A stretch of DNA of 64,000 nucleotides from SIG351 sp045627045 (GTDB lineage Bacteria; Bacillota; Clostridia; HGM11327), in NCBI GenBank assembly GCA_045627045.1, contig JAZQMY010000024.1, positions 1-64,000 of the forward strand, in the 5' to 3' direction. A model generated the notes under the pieces. It was given only the letters and a program-made list of their open reading frames with translations. It did not search any database and was not told the DNA's origin. Below, piece by piece: positions 1 to 8,825 of the stretch (its first letter is position 1; each line of letters opens with the position of its first letter). The position numbers and the translations under genes were made by a program.

Positions 1-2060
1 CCATTGTTGTGTCTTCAGGCTGAGCGCCTTCGTGTCCGTAAAGAACAGTATTGTAAGAATTCTTGCTTACTGATACTGTCGGCTTGCCCCATGTTGCAGG
101 GTTGATAGCATTGTTCGGAGCGCCCCAGATCATAGGAGCTGCCGTGATCTTCGTTGCCTTGTAAACGTTCGGCTGAGCGATTGCTTCGTCAACGAGAACA
201 ATGTGATTGTCACCGTGGTTCGGTACGCAGAGAGATGAGTTGTTTACGAAATATTCGCCCCATGCGAGCCATCCCGCATAACCGTCGCCATTGTTGCCGT
301 CGATTCTGAGGAGAGAAATGTCATAAACAAGTCCTGCCTTGATGTCCTTGGCTGTGAGGCCGAGAACGTCCTGAGGAACTGCTACTGATACGTTGAGTTT
401 GCCGTCAACGATAGCTGCATATGCTATCCAATCAACTGCATCATAACTGCCGTATGCATCTGAATATACCATTGCATTGCCGGCTTCGTCAAGCGTGATG
501 CACATATCAATGTATGCGCCATCGTTTGCCTTGAGCTTGAACTGGATACCGTCGCCGCAGTAGAATTCGCTGTGACCAACGAACTGCTGATCTTCACTTA
601 CAACACCAATGTAGAAGTAGCTCTTATCCCAACGGAAGTAAATGTCCATTGACTCATCTGCAGGGATAGTGTTGTTGTAGTTATCGATGCAAGTATTGTA
701 TGTGTCCTTTGTGATGTGAGCTGTCGGGAGACCCCAAGCCTTAGCAGATACAGCTACTGTTGTATCGATAGGAGCAGTTGTCTTGTTGCCCGGAACAACG
801 CCATCAGCAAACATCATCTTGTCTGAAAGAACGATGAAGTTATCACCGTGATTCGGAACACAGAGAGATGTGTTGTTTACGAAATATTCACCCCATGCAA
901 GCCATCCTGCATAACCGTCGCCGTTGTGGCCATCAATTCTGAGGAGTGACATAGCATATACGAGAGATGTGTTGAGGTCAGCTGCGATTACGCCGAGAGC
1001 TGACTGAGGAACTGCAATAGCTACGTTGAGCTTACCGTCAACGATGCCGCAATAGCCATCCCAATCAACTGCATCGTAATTACCGTATGCATTTGAATAG
1101 ATCATTGCATTGCCAGCTTCGTCAAGCGTAATGCACATATCAATGTATGCGCCGTCGCCTGCCTTGAGCTTGAACTGGATACCATCGCCGCAGTAGAATT
1201 CGCTGTGACCAACGAACTGCTCATCGTCACTTACAACACCAATGTAGAAGTATTCTGAATTCCAACGGAAGTAAACATCCATTGAATCATTCTCAGGGAT
1301 TGAGTTGTTATAATTGTCGATGCAAGAATTGTAAGTATTCTTGTCTACATGGATTGTAGGTTCGCCCCAAGCTTCTGCTGTTACAGGAACTGTTGTATTG
1401 AGCTTGCCTGCAACATTGATTGCCTCAACAACGCCCTTTACATCTGCTTCTTCAGTGCCGAGAACAATATAGTTGTCGCCTGAGCAATTTGCGCAGTAAC
1501 CTGTGTTTTCTGCGAAATACTTACCCCAAGCAAGCCAGCCTGAATAAATTCCTGCTTCTGAGTCATCAACGCCGCTGATTCTGAGAAGATTGAACGTGTA
1601 CTTGATGCCAGCCTTAACGTCCTTCTTTGTAAGTCCGAGAGCATCCTGCGGAATAGCAAGAGCAAGGTTCATCTTACCGTCAACAAAACTGAGCGATGAT
1701 GCCCAATCAACTGCATCGTAGTTGCCGTATGCATCAGAATATGTCATAACGCTGCCGTCAACTGCATACGTTACACATACATCTACAGGCTTTCCGTCCG
1801 GTGCAGTAATCTTGAACTGGATACCGTCACCATCCCAGAAATTACCTGAGCCGGTCGGTCTGTCATCAGGGCTTACAACACCGATGTACAGATAATCCTG
1901 ATTCCAACGGAAATAGAGATCCATCTCAACCTGTCCCGGGTCTGCTCCTGTGAGTGACTCGAGAGTTACGTTTGATGAATTCTTATCAACGTGGATCGTC
2001 GGCTCTCCCCAACCATCTTTTGTGATGGGAGAGGTTACATCCACACCCGCTGCTGCATGG
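1..2060 (-). repeat. Tandem in-gene repeats, 633-bp period
   Basis: Matching landmarks lie exactly 633 bp (211 codons) apart, for example ACTGGATACC at 541 and at 1174, and TGTTTACGAAATATTC at 241 and 874. The unit nearest the N-terminus (about 1400-2050) is more diverged, and the fourth unit is cut by the window edge. The near identity of units 2 and 3 suggests recent duplication or gene conversion. Confidence 0.85.
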
Positions 2061-2173
2061 TCAGCAATTACTGTTACGCTTGTGCTGCCTTCAGCTGCGA
2101 ATGCCGTACTTACAGGTAATGCAAAGCTAATAATCATAGCCAAGCACAATAACACTGATATGTACTTTTTCAT
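1..2173 (-). CDS. Secreted protein with tandem CBM9/DOMON-like repeats (3' end outside window)
   Basis: The frame is open from the ATG at 2173 to the window edge, so the C-terminus is missing. Start is fixed by AGGAGGA 7-8 nt upstream. Residues 1-27 form a signal peptide (MKKYISVLLCLAMIISF then AFA-A cleavage). The mature part is at least three and a half copies of a roughly 211-residue module, each with WGEPTIHVDKN, DxYFRW, YIGVV, GDGIQFK, AYGxYDAVDW and LLRI...GWLAWGxYF motifs. This pattern fits carbohydrate-binding family 9-like/DOMON beta-sandwich domains; that assignment is from memory of the family. Copies 2 and 3 are much closer to each other, at DNA level too, than to copy 1. The likely role is binding a sugar polymer outside the cell; no catalytic motif is visible in the part seen. 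It could be a larger surface or scaffold protein whose enzyme or anchor lies beyond the window. Confidence 0.8.
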   Translation of the reverse strand, partial: MKKYISVLLCLAMIISFALPVSTAFAAEGSTSVTVIADHAAAGVDVTSPITKDGWGEPTIHVDKNSSNVTLESLTGADPGQVEMDLYFRWNQDYLYIGVVSPDDRPTGSGNFWDGDGIQFKITAPDGKPVDVCVTYAVDGSVMTYSDAYGNYDAVDWASSLSFVDGKMNLALAIPQDALGLTKKDVKAGIKYTFNLLRISGVDDSEAGIYSGWLAWGKYFAENTGYCANCSGDNYIVLGTEEADVKGVVEAINVAGKLNTTVPVTAEAWGEPTIHVDKNTYNSCIDNYNNSIPENDSMDVYFRWNSEYFYIGVVSDDEQFVGHSEFYCGDGIQFKLKAGDGAYIDMCITLDEAGNAMIYSNAYGNYDAVDWDGYCGIVDGKLNVAIAVPQSALGVIAADLNTSLVYAMSLLRIDGHNGDGYAGWLAWGEYFVNNTSLCVPNHGDNFIVLSDKMMFADGVVPGNKTTAPIDTTVAVSAKAWGLPTAHITKDTYNTCIDNYNNTIPADESMDIYFRWDKSYFYIGVVSEDQQFVGHSEFYCGDGIQFKLKANDGAYIDMCITLDEAGNAMVYSDAYGSYDAVDWIAYAAIVDGKLNVSVAVPQDVLGLTAKDIKAGLVYDISLLRIDGNNGDGYAGWLAWGEYFVNNSSLCVPNHGDNHIVLVDEAIAQPNVYKATKITAAPMIWGAPNNAINPATWGKPTVSVSKNSYNTVLYGHEGAQPEDTTM

Positions 2174-2681
2174 CTTTCATTCCTCCTGGAAATATTTTTA
2201 TATGAACTCCTTTTAGGGAATTTATATCAAACCACTGATTGAACATGAGATGTTTTAACATTTTCACTTAAATTTCAGAAAAGTTTTGTAAAAGTTGAAC
2301 AAATTTGTTAATTTATTCCATAACATCACGTTTCTTTTGCTGTCTTTTTAAGTCTGTCTAAAGTTGAATTTGCGTCGGAAAAAGTACTTCAGAAGGTCAA
2401 GTTACACCATGCCAACAATAATCCAACTTAAGCTAGTAATATTATAATACATGATTTATTTTTTGTCAAACACTTTTTTTGACACGTTTCTATTTATTTA
2501 CAAAAAAGCATTTTTTTGTTTGACCTGTTATCATGTTATTTTCTTACAATTATCTCACCAAATATCATAAATGTTCGGCAAATATCTTCACGCAACGTTC
2601 ATATTGCTTCCACATAGGCATAACAAAGCATTTATTTTTAACTTCATTTCAGGTTTATTATCGAATCACGAACATAAAAAA
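2174..2681. other. Intergenic region, AT-rich leader
   Basis: This stretch holds the promoter and long leader of the CBM9-repeat gene. Short open frames occur in it but have no ribosome site or sensible composition. Nothing else is recognised. Confidence 0.6.
2441..2469 (-). promoter_or_regulatory. Sigma-A promoter of the CBM9-repeat protein
   Basis: On the minus strand TTGACA (2464-2469) and TATAAT (2441-2446) are separated by 17 bp. Transcription would start near 2434, leaving an A/U-rich leader of about 260 nt before the ATG at 2173. I do not recognise a riboswitch in that leader. Confidence 0.75.
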
Positions 2682-2706
2682 ATCTGCCGGACGGCAGATC
2701 TTTTTT
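2674..2706 (-). terminator. Intrinsic terminator after holA
   Basis: Inverted repeat ATCTGCCG/CGGCAGAT (2682-2699) followed on the minus strand by a run of seven T. It lies just after the holA stop; A/T runs on both sides would let it work in both directions. Confidence 0.8.
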
Positions 2707-2718
2707 GCATATTCAATA

Positions 2719-3708
2719 TTATGTGCTCAATTTTACAATTAGCATTTCAAAGCCTGTGTTCGCATCGGCCTTACCCGATTTCACAGCGAAGTCAAGGTCA
2801 AGGCACATCTGGAGCGCCTTTTTGCAGGACTCGGCGGTGTATTTCCCTGCCTGCTTCCTGAGAAGCTCGAACGGATAGGGCTTCAATCCGAGCCTGTCCA
2901 TTATTTCCTTCTGCTGATAGCCGTTTGACATCATTCCGATATATCTCAGAATGAGCTGATACTGTCTTTCGAGGAGCGCCAGCAGCTGAAACGCCTCCGA
3001 TCCGTCATTGAAGAGAAGCTTCGTCTGCTTCATGGCATCCTTCGGCTTCTTTGCCGCCACTGCATCAACGAGAGTAAATACGCCGTGCTCCGGAGTATGT
3101 GCTATCATCGTCTCCACATCTGCATGACTTACCGTTTTTTCTTCGGTGCAGTCAGAAAGCTTTGCCACTTCGGACTGCAGAGCAAAGAGATCTTCTCCTA
3201 CAAGCGTAAGTAGATATTCCGCATCGGCGTTTGATATCTGTTTTCCATAATTTTTGAATTCTCTTACGATCCATTTTATAAGGTCGCTCTTCTCTATTTT
3301 ATCAAACAAAACGCAATCTGCTTTTTCTTCTATGTGCTTCACTATAGATGACCTTCTGTCGGGCTTACCTCTTACCTCAAGCACCAGAAGCACATCGTCC
3401 GAAAGTGAATCGATCAGTTTTACGAGCTTTTCATCCTTAAAAAGCGGGGATTCGGCTCTGACATCCGCAATAACGACACGTTTTTCCGAAAACATAGCCG
3501 GCGAACTGATAACAGACAGGATATTGTCAACAGTTGCATTATCGTTATCAAAAAGATTCATATCAAACTCAATCATCGATTCATCAATAAACGTCTTTTT
3601 CAGGCGCTCTATCACGGATTTTTTAACATAATCCTCCTCGCCTGTCATGAGACAGACGGGTCTTACCTTCTTATCGGTTATGAGCTTAATATAATCCTTG
3701 TATTCCAT
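2719..3708 (-). CDS. holA: DNA polymerase III subunit delta
   Basis: The 329-residue protein matches the HolA family in length and layout. The N-terminal AAA+-like domain begins MEYKDYIKLITDKKVRPVCL and carries the degenerate P-loop TGEEDYVKKS at about residues 23-32, and the C-terminal collar domain has FQLLALLERQYQLILRY around residue 240. HolA is the clamp-loader subunit that opens the beta sliding clamp during replication. It is the last gene of the operon, 6 nt after the DUF1667 gene, which is an odd place for a replication gene next to flavoenzymes. A terminator follows at once. Confidence 0.93.
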   Translation of the reverse strand: MEYKDYIKLITDKKVRPVCLMTGEEDYVKKSVIERLKKTFIDESMIEFDMNLFDNDNATVDNILSVISSPAMFSEKRVVIADVRAESPLFKDEKLVKLIDSLSDDVLLVLEVRGKPDRRSSIVKHIEEKADCVLFDKIEKSDLIKWIVREFKNYGKQISNADAEYLLTLVGEDLFALQSEVAKLSDCTEEKTVSHADVETMIAHTPEHGVFTLVDAVAAKKPKDAMKQTKLLFNDGSEAFQLLALLERQYQLILRYIGMMSNGYQQKEIMDRLGLKPYPFELLRKQAGKYTAESCKKALQMCLDLDFAVKSGKADANTGFEMLIVKLST

Positions 3709-3714
3709 CTGTTA

Positions 3715-4086
3715 TTAAACCTTTTTTACCCTTGCAGTGGCAACTACGTCAATGCCTGTTGCAAGTATATCCTTCATAATAATATCTCCTACATTGACAG
3801 GTGCCTGAATTCTGATTTTTGCCAATTCGCCTACAGCTTCCCTCATCAGCTGCTTCGGAATGGGCTCTGCCGTCTTTACAGAGCAGAGTCTGAAGTCTCC
3901 GCCCTCAACCAATACTGTTGTTGTGAGGATTCTTGCAGGAGCCGTTACCTCGGACGTTGCATATGCAATGCCGTTCTTGCACTTGTTTCCTGTTATCTCC
4001 CTGATGCTTCCATCCTCATTGAATGAAACCGTAACGTCACAGCCATTAGGGCAGGCAACGCACGTCAATGTTACATTTTCCCTCAT
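3715..4086 (-). CDS. DUF1667 iron-sulfur-like small protein
   Basis: A 123-residue protein with cysteines C9, C12, C16 (TCVACPNGCDVTV) and C37 (GNKCKNG), a spacing that suggests an Fe-S cluster or metal site. The family (DUF1667) is usually encoded beside a GlpA-like dehydrogenase and a second FAD/NAD oxidoreductase, exactly as here, so it is probably the third subunit of that complex. It starts 11 nt after the oxidoreductase stop and is followed by holA. The function within the complex, most likely electron transfer, is inferred from the neighbours only. Confidence 0.85.
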   Translation of the reverse strand: MRENVTLTCVACPNGCDVTVSFNEDGSIREITGNKCKNGIAYATSEVTAPARILTTTVLVEGGDFRLCSVKTAEPIPKQLMREAVGELAKIRIQAPVNVGDIIMKDILATGIDVVATARVKKV

Positions 4087-4097
4087 AAACTGCCTCC

Positions 4098-5357
4098 TTA
4101 CTGTTCCGTTCCGATGGATATTCCGTCCGTAACAGAAGCTATCTCTTCGGCCGTAAGCCTGATCTTCTCCATTTCTCCGGGAGTAAGTATCTTCTTCTTT
4201 ACTGACTTGATCACTCTGTCGCCGTCCTTCACAACGAGCTTGGTATCTCTGTAAACATTTCCTACTCTGAACATGAATTCAATATTCTTTTTGGGAGTAT
4301 TCCTGTGAACCGTATTCGGAACAACGTATCTTACGCCATTAAAAGGTGTAACGCTTATCATTTCCGACTCTTCGATCTCGCCCTTGATGAACTCTGCGGC
4401 ACACTTACCTGAATTTTCAGCCTCAAGTGTAACGTAATCAACAAGGTCATGAACGTGAACAACGTTTCCGCAGGCAAAAATGCCTTTTCTGCTCGTCGAC
4501 ATATTATCATCGACCACAAGTCCGCCCGTTGTTCTGTTCAGCTGAACTCCTGCCGCCTTTGAAAGCTCATTTTCAGGAACAAGTCCTACCGAGAGAACAA
4601 GCATATCACAGGGAATATACTCCTCTGTTCCGGGAATAGGCTGCTTTTTCTCATCGACCTCTGCCACAGTGACTCCTGTTATTCTGTCTTTGCCATGAAT
4701 ATTCGTAACTGTATGATTGAGGTGAAGCGGAATGCCGTAATCGTCAAGGCACTGAACTATATTTCTCTTGAGTCCGCTTGAATAGCTCATAAGCTCATAA
4801 ACGCCCTTTACGTTCACGCCCTCAAGAGTAAGTCTTCTTGCCATGATGAGTCCGATATCGCCCGAGCCGAGAATAACTGCTTCTTTTCCCGGGATATATC
4901 CGTCAATATTAACAAGTCTCTGAACAAGTCCCGCCGTATATACGCCGGCAGGTCTCTCGCCTGTAAGCATAATGTTTGATCTTGTTCTTTCTCTGCAGCC
5001 CATTGCAAGGATAACTGCCTTTGCCTTGTAGAATACCATTCCGTCATCAGGCGAAATCGCCTGAACTATTCTGTCATCAGTCAGGTTAAGAACAAAGGTA
5101 TTGAGTTTTATTTCTATTCCGAGCTCTTCCGTGAGCTTTTCATAATGATCCGCATATTCCGGGCCTGTAAGTCTCTCTCCGAATGTCTGGAGACCAAAGC
5201 CATCGTGTATGCACTGACGAAGAACGCCGCCTGCATATCTGTCTCTCTCGAGGATAACGATATCGTCTATTCCGTTCTTCTTTGCGGAAGCCGCCGCCGC
5301 AAGTCCTGCCGGGCCACCGCCGATAATTACAAGATCCTTTTCAATATAATTCTCCAT
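4098..5357 (-). CDS. NAD(P)/FAD-dependent oxidoreductase
   Basis: A 419-residue two-dinucleotide-binding flavoprotein. The FAD-binding GxGxxG is at residues 12-17 (VIIGGGPAGLAAAA), the NAD-binding Rossmann motif follows at about 163 (AVILGSGDIGLIMARR), and the second FAD contact is GIFACGNVVHVHDLVD near 294. There is CIHDGFG at about 49 but no thioredoxin-reductase CxxC. Its start codon overlaps the stop of the upstream GlpA-like gene by one base (TAATG), so the two are translationally coupled. Together with the DUF1667 protein it probably forms a complex passing electrons between NAD(P)H and the GlpA-like subunit. The substrate is not evident. Confidence 0.88.
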   Translation of the reverse strand: MENYIEKDLVIIGGGPAGLAAAASAKKNGIDDIVILERDRYAGGVLRQCIHDGFGLQTFGERLTGPEYADHYEKLTEELGIEIKLNTFVLNLTDDRIVQAISPDDGMVFYKAKAVILAMGCRERTRSNIMLTGERPAGVYTAGLVQRLVNIDGYIPGKEAVILGSGDIGLIMARRLTLEGVNVKGVYELMSYSSGLKRNIVQCLDDYGIPLHLNHTVTNIHGKDRITGVTVAEVDEKKQPIPGTEEYIPCDMLVLSVGLVPENELSKAAGVQLNRTTGGLVVDDNMSTSRKGIFACGNVVHVHDLVDYVTLEAENSGKCAAEFIKGEIEESEMISVTPFNGVRYVVPNTVHRNTPKKNIEFMFRVGNVYRDTKLVVKDGDRVIKSVKKKILTPGEMEKIRLTAEEIASVTDGISIGTEQ

Positions 5358-6805
5358 TACTTTTTGATCTCCTCTCTGAGTTCTCTTGAAAGTAATTCGG
5401 AGCCTGCATTATGCTTTCTGATTTCCGTTTCGGGGACATTAAGCTCTCTTGCAAGTATTTCCATCACTCTTGATGAACAGAAGCCGCCCTGACATCTGCC
5501 CATACCTGCTCTGACACGCATCTTTACGCCGTCGAGTGTAACTGCGCCGGCAGGTCTTCTGATGGAATCAATGATTTCGCCCTCAGTAACCTTTTCGCAG
5601 CGGCAAACGATCTTTCCGTAAGCAGGTTCTTTACTTATAATCCTGTTTGCTTCATCGGAAGACATCTTATACATTTTCTTTTCTGCAGGGCGCTCAAAGA
5701 AATACTTTGTGCTCTTTTTCTCCATTTCAACGCCTGCCTCCTTCATTATTCCGACAAGATACTCTGCTATTGCCGGAGATGAGGAGAGTCCCGGAGATTC
5801 TATGCCTGCGGCATTGAAGAGTCTCTTATTCTTCGTGCTCTGACCGATTATGAAGTCATCAGTGGTTGGAACGGCTCTCATTCCTGCAAACATAGTGATG
5901 AGCATTCTCTCATTCACGCTCGGAACAGAGCGCTTTGCCCCTGCTATTGCTTCGCGGATGCCTGCCGTTGTGGTAGCCTTATCATCCATATCGTCAACAT
6001 TGTGAGATGTAGGTCCGAGCAGGATATTGCCGTCAATGGTAGGAGAAACGAGTATTCCCTTACCCATCTTTGACGGTACCTGGAATATTACGCTGTTCAC
6101 GATCTGTCTCTCGCTCTTGTCGAGTATGAGATATTCGCCCTTTCTCGGGATGATATCAAACGTATCGTCGCCAAGCATACGGGCAATTATTGCGGAATTG
6201 GTGCCTGCGGCATTTACAACGTATTTTGTCTCATACACGCCGTTGTTTGTGTGCACCTTTATATGATCTCCTGCGTCTTCCATCGCAATAACATCTGTTC
6301 CTCTGAGGAATTCGCAGCCGTTCATGCATGCAAGCTCCGTTGAAGTAATCGCAAGCTTATAAGGGCTGATGATGCCTGTTGTCTTTGCATGGAGTGCGCT
6401 TGTAACTTCCTTGCTTATATTCGGCTCAACTGCACGAAGCTCATCTCCGCTGACTATCGAAAGACCCTTTACTCCGTTTTCAATGCCTCTTTCATACAAA
6501 GCATTTACCTTTTCATCATCCTCTGCGCCGAATCCGATAACATATGCTCCGCAAAGATCAAGATCAATATTAAGACGCTTTGCCATTTCAGGCATAAGCT
6601 CTGCGCCCCTGATATTCAGTTTTGCCTTGAGCGTTCCCGGAATCGGATCGTATCCGGCGTGAACTATACCGCTGTTTGCTCTGCTGCTGCCGTTTGCAGG
6701 CTCAAGGCTGCGCTCTGCAATGGCAGTTTTAAGATTATACTTTGACAGCTCAAGCGCTATGAAGCCTCCTGATACACCGCTGCCTATAATAAATATGTCA
6801 AACAA
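5357..6805 (-). CDS. FAD-dependent GlpA-like dehydrogenase with C-terminal [2Fe-2S] domain
   Basis: A 482-residue protein of the anaerobic glycerol-3-phosphate dehydrogenase type. The N-terminus has the FAD motif FIIGSGVSGGFIALELS and a DAO fold with HAGYDPIPGTLKAKLN. The C-terminus has a BFD-like iron-sulfur domain with CRCEKVTEGEI and GMGRCQGGFC (CxC...CxxxxC) at about residues 400-450. Families of this kind oxidise glycerol-3-phosphate or a related hydroxy acid and hand electrons to a partner. Here the partners are the next two genes, with a 1-nt overlap. Calling it glycerol-3-phosphate dehydrogenase would be a guess, since no glp transport or kinase genes are nearby. Confidence 0.85.
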   Translation of the reverse strand: MFDIFIIGSGVSGGFIALELSKYNLKTAIAERSLEPANGSSRANSGIVHAGYDPIPGTLKAKLNIRGAELMPEMAKRLNIDLDLCGAYVIGFGAEDDEKVNALYERGIENGVKGLSIVSGDELRAVEPNISKEVTSALHAKTTGIISPYKLAITSTELACMNGCEFLRGTDVIAMEDAGDHIKVHTNNGVYETKYVVNAAGTNSAIIARMLGDDTFDIIPRKGEYLILDKSERQIVNSVIFQVPSKMGKGILVSPTIDGNILLGPTSHNVDDMDDKATTTAGIREAIAGAKRSVPSVNERMLITMFAGMRAVPTTDDFIIGQSTKNKRLFNAAGIESPGLSSSPAIAEYLVGIMKEAGVEMEKKSTKYFFERPAEKKMYKMSSDEANRIISKEPAYGKIVCRCEKVTEGEIIDSIRRPAGAVTLDGVKMRVRAGMGRCQGGFCSSRVMEILARELNVPETEIRKHNAGSELLSRELREEIKK

Positions 6806-6851
6806 AACTATTACCTCTTCTGTAATAATATATATTTTCTTTTTTATTGAA

Positions 6852-6884
6852 GAAAGACATATACTTGCATAGCATATGTCTTTC
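6852..6884 (-). promoter_or_regulatory. Inverted repeat at the transcription start of the oxidoreductase operon
   Basis: GAAAGACATAT (6852-6862) and ATATGTCTTTC (6874-6884) form 11-bp arms around an 11-nt loop. The repeat begins at the predicted start of transcription from the -10 at 6890-6895, so it could be a repressor operator or a 5' mRNA hairpin. It could also help end the glycosyltransferase transcript, but no T run follows on the minus strand. Confidence 0.55.
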
Positions 6885-6889
6885 CTATT

Positions 6890-6918
6890 ATTATACTCTT
6901 TTTTTAAACTAAAGTAAA
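6890..6918 (-). promoter_or_regulatory. Promoter of the oxidoreductase-holA operon
   Basis: TATAAT at 6890-6895 with a weak -35 TTTACT 17 bp upstream on the minus strand. A poor -35 next to a palindrome suggests a regulated promoter. Confidence 0.5.
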
Positions 6919-6951
6919 TAAAATATTGTTAATAAATTGTTAATATTAAAA

Positions 6952-8823
6952 TCAGAAATACCATGACGGGAACCAACGAAGCACGTTTGTGATGTAGTCG
7001 GATGATACCCTGAGTCCGGAAAGCGCCGGGTAGAACATTGCAAAGAGAACTACCACTATTCCGAAATAGATTGCAATACCTATCTTGTATGCCTTTGACT
7101 TCTGCCACAGATAGTCAAGGAAATATGCAAGGCAAATTATCACGAACGGAAGTACCGGGAAGTAGTGATAAATGAATGTGCATCTCGTAATGAGTATCCA
7201 GGGCAGCCAGAGTGATGCGATCGCAACGATGATTGGAGTAAGTCTTCTGTCCTTATTCTGGAGCGCAATTCCGATTGATGCTACTACCGCGATCACGCCT
7301 GCCCACCATATTGCAGGATTGCCCATAGTTACTATCGTGCCTCTGAGGCCGTCAGTGTTGTCTGCTGAATTGTACATCCAGAGAGGTCTGCCGATAACAG
7401 GCCATGTGTACCATGCTGACTGGAAGTCATGCGTTGCATTGAGCTGACTGTGATAGTTATACATCGTTTCCTGAAGTCTTAAAATCCCGTCGAAGGAATA
7501 AGGTGTGCCGTCAGTTACCGTTGTATACGGGATATAGCATGCAAGGTAGATATTTACCGGAAGAATGATAAATACAGTCACACAGAAAATACCCACACGG
7601 ATAATATAATCGTTTTCAAAATTCTTCGTCCATGAATATTCGTCCGAAAGCTTGTTTCTTCTGATGACATTGCAGTCTCTTACCTGCTCCGCAAGAGTCA
7701 TGAAGAAAATTGCGGCAAGTCCGACAGCACCGTATGCAGTGTTCCACTTCACAGACATTGCACAGCCCATGAAGAAGCCTGAGAAAAGCAGGAAGAAAAG
7801 GCTCTTTTTGATTCCGAGGTTATGAGGTCTTGACACGTAATAATCATACATAAAGTAATACATGAGTATTACGAACGTAACAGCATAAACATCAATGGAA
7901 GAGATTCTCGAATGCGTGAAGTGCATGAAGTCGAACATCATGAGGAACGCCGCCGCAAATCCGCCAAAGCTGTGCTTTGTGACCTTCTTGCCGAAGAGAT
8001 ACATGAGAAGTATCATAAGCGTGCCGAAAAGCGTGCCCATTATTCTCATGCCGAACATATTCTTTCCGAATATTGCCATGCCCAGAGCAATCAGTATCTT
8101 TCCGAGCGGAGGATGGCTCCATTCATACGGCTTGATGCCTGTCAGATGCTCATAGCCTGTTCTGCCGTGATAAATTTCATCAAAATACGTACTGTTCATT
8201 ACATCATATGAATAGTACATTGAATCCTGTTCATCAAAAAGAACGCTCGGATCTCCGTTTACCTCAAGAACAGTGTTCGTGGTGATCGTTATATTATCCC
8301 ATGGCTCCTTGTTGCCCTCAACATAAATTCCGATTTCACCTATTGACAGTCCGCTCTTTGACGTAACGAACTTGATATATCTCGTGGTAATCGTGCCGTA
8401 ATTTTCTGTCATACAATCCACGGAATGGATTTTAAAAACGTTGTACGTCATATCCGCAACACGCTTCTTCGAGCTTCCCGATACGAAATAAATCTGTTCA
8501 AAATCATCCGTTTCATTATTATAGTAGAGCGCATTGAGCTTACCGTCCGGCTTAACGCCGACATAGTAGTTTATTCTTGAAAGCTCTACCTCCTGTCCGA
8601 GGTCAACGATGAAATACTCTCCGACCTTGCTCGTAGTGAAATACGTCTGGGGAGTATCTGTATTTCCGAGGAGTGTCACTGCAATGATGGTGTAGATTAT
8701 CATCATCGTGACAACCGTCACCCAGTCCTTCCAGGTCATCTTCAGAGCGTAATAGTCGCGGTTTGTTGCGCGGGCTATTTTGTTTTTTTCTTTGATTGAA
8801 ATTTTATTAAAAGCCGTCTTCAT
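6952..8823 (-). CDS. PMT/GT39-like glycosyltransferase with discoidin-like domain
   Basis: Start chosen at the ATG at 8823 (MKTAFNKIS), which has GGAGG 9-10 nt upstream; an earlier in-frame ATG at 8850 has no ribosome site and lies inside the previous gene. The protein of about 623 residues has a first membrane helix at roughly 30-50, then an outside beta-sandwich segment of about 130 residues resembling an F5/8 type C domain (FIVDLGQEVELSRINYYVGV, RYIKFVTSKSGLSIGEIGIY). The GT-C core follows, with an acidic YFDEIYHGRTGYEHL motif, HPPLGKILIALGMAIFG and about ten more helices. Such enzymes move mannose or another sugar from a polyprenyl phosphate carrier to an extracytoplasmic acceptor. Only 2 nt separate it from the 724-residue glycosyltransferase upstream. 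Confidence 0.8.
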   Translation of the reverse strand: MKTAFNKISIKEKNKIARATNRDYYALKMTWKDWVTVVTMMIIYTIIAVTLLGNTDTPQTYFTTSKVGEYFIVDLGQEVELSRINYYVGVKPDGKLNALYYNNETDDFEQIYFVSGSSKKRVADMTYNVFKIHSVDCMTENYGTITTRYIKFVTSKSGLSIGEIGIYVEGNKEPWDNITITTNTVLEVNGDPSVLFDEQDSMYYSYDVMNSTYFDEIYHGRTGYEHLTGIKPYEWSHPPLGKILIALGMAIFGKNMFGMRIMGTLFGTLMILLMYLFGKKVTKHSFGGFAAAFLMMFDFMHFTHSRISSIDVYAVTFVILMYYFMYDYYVSRPHNLGIKKSLFFLLFSGFFMGCAMSVKWNTAYGAVGLAAIFFMTLAEQVRDCNVIRRNKLSDEYSWTKNFENDYIIRVGIFCVTVFIILPVNIYLACYIPYTTVTDGTPYSFDGILRLQETMYNYHSQLNATHDFQSAWYTWPVIGRPLWMYNSADNTDGLRGTIVTMGNPAIWWAGVIAVVASIGIALQNKDRRLTPIIVAIASLWLPWILITRCTFIYHYFPVLPFVIICLAYFLDYLWQKSKAYKIGIAIYFGIVVVLFAMFYPALSGLRVSSDYITNVLRWFPSWYF

Positions 8824-8825
8824 TA

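Noticed and set aside
1..2060. CRISPR array suggested by regular repeats
   Set aside because: The period is 633 bp and all units translate into the same protein module; they are in-gene domain repeats.
2174..2434. Known riboswitch in the long leader of the CBM9-repeat gene
   Set aside because: The leader is A/U-rich with no strong stems and no class consensus that I recognise.
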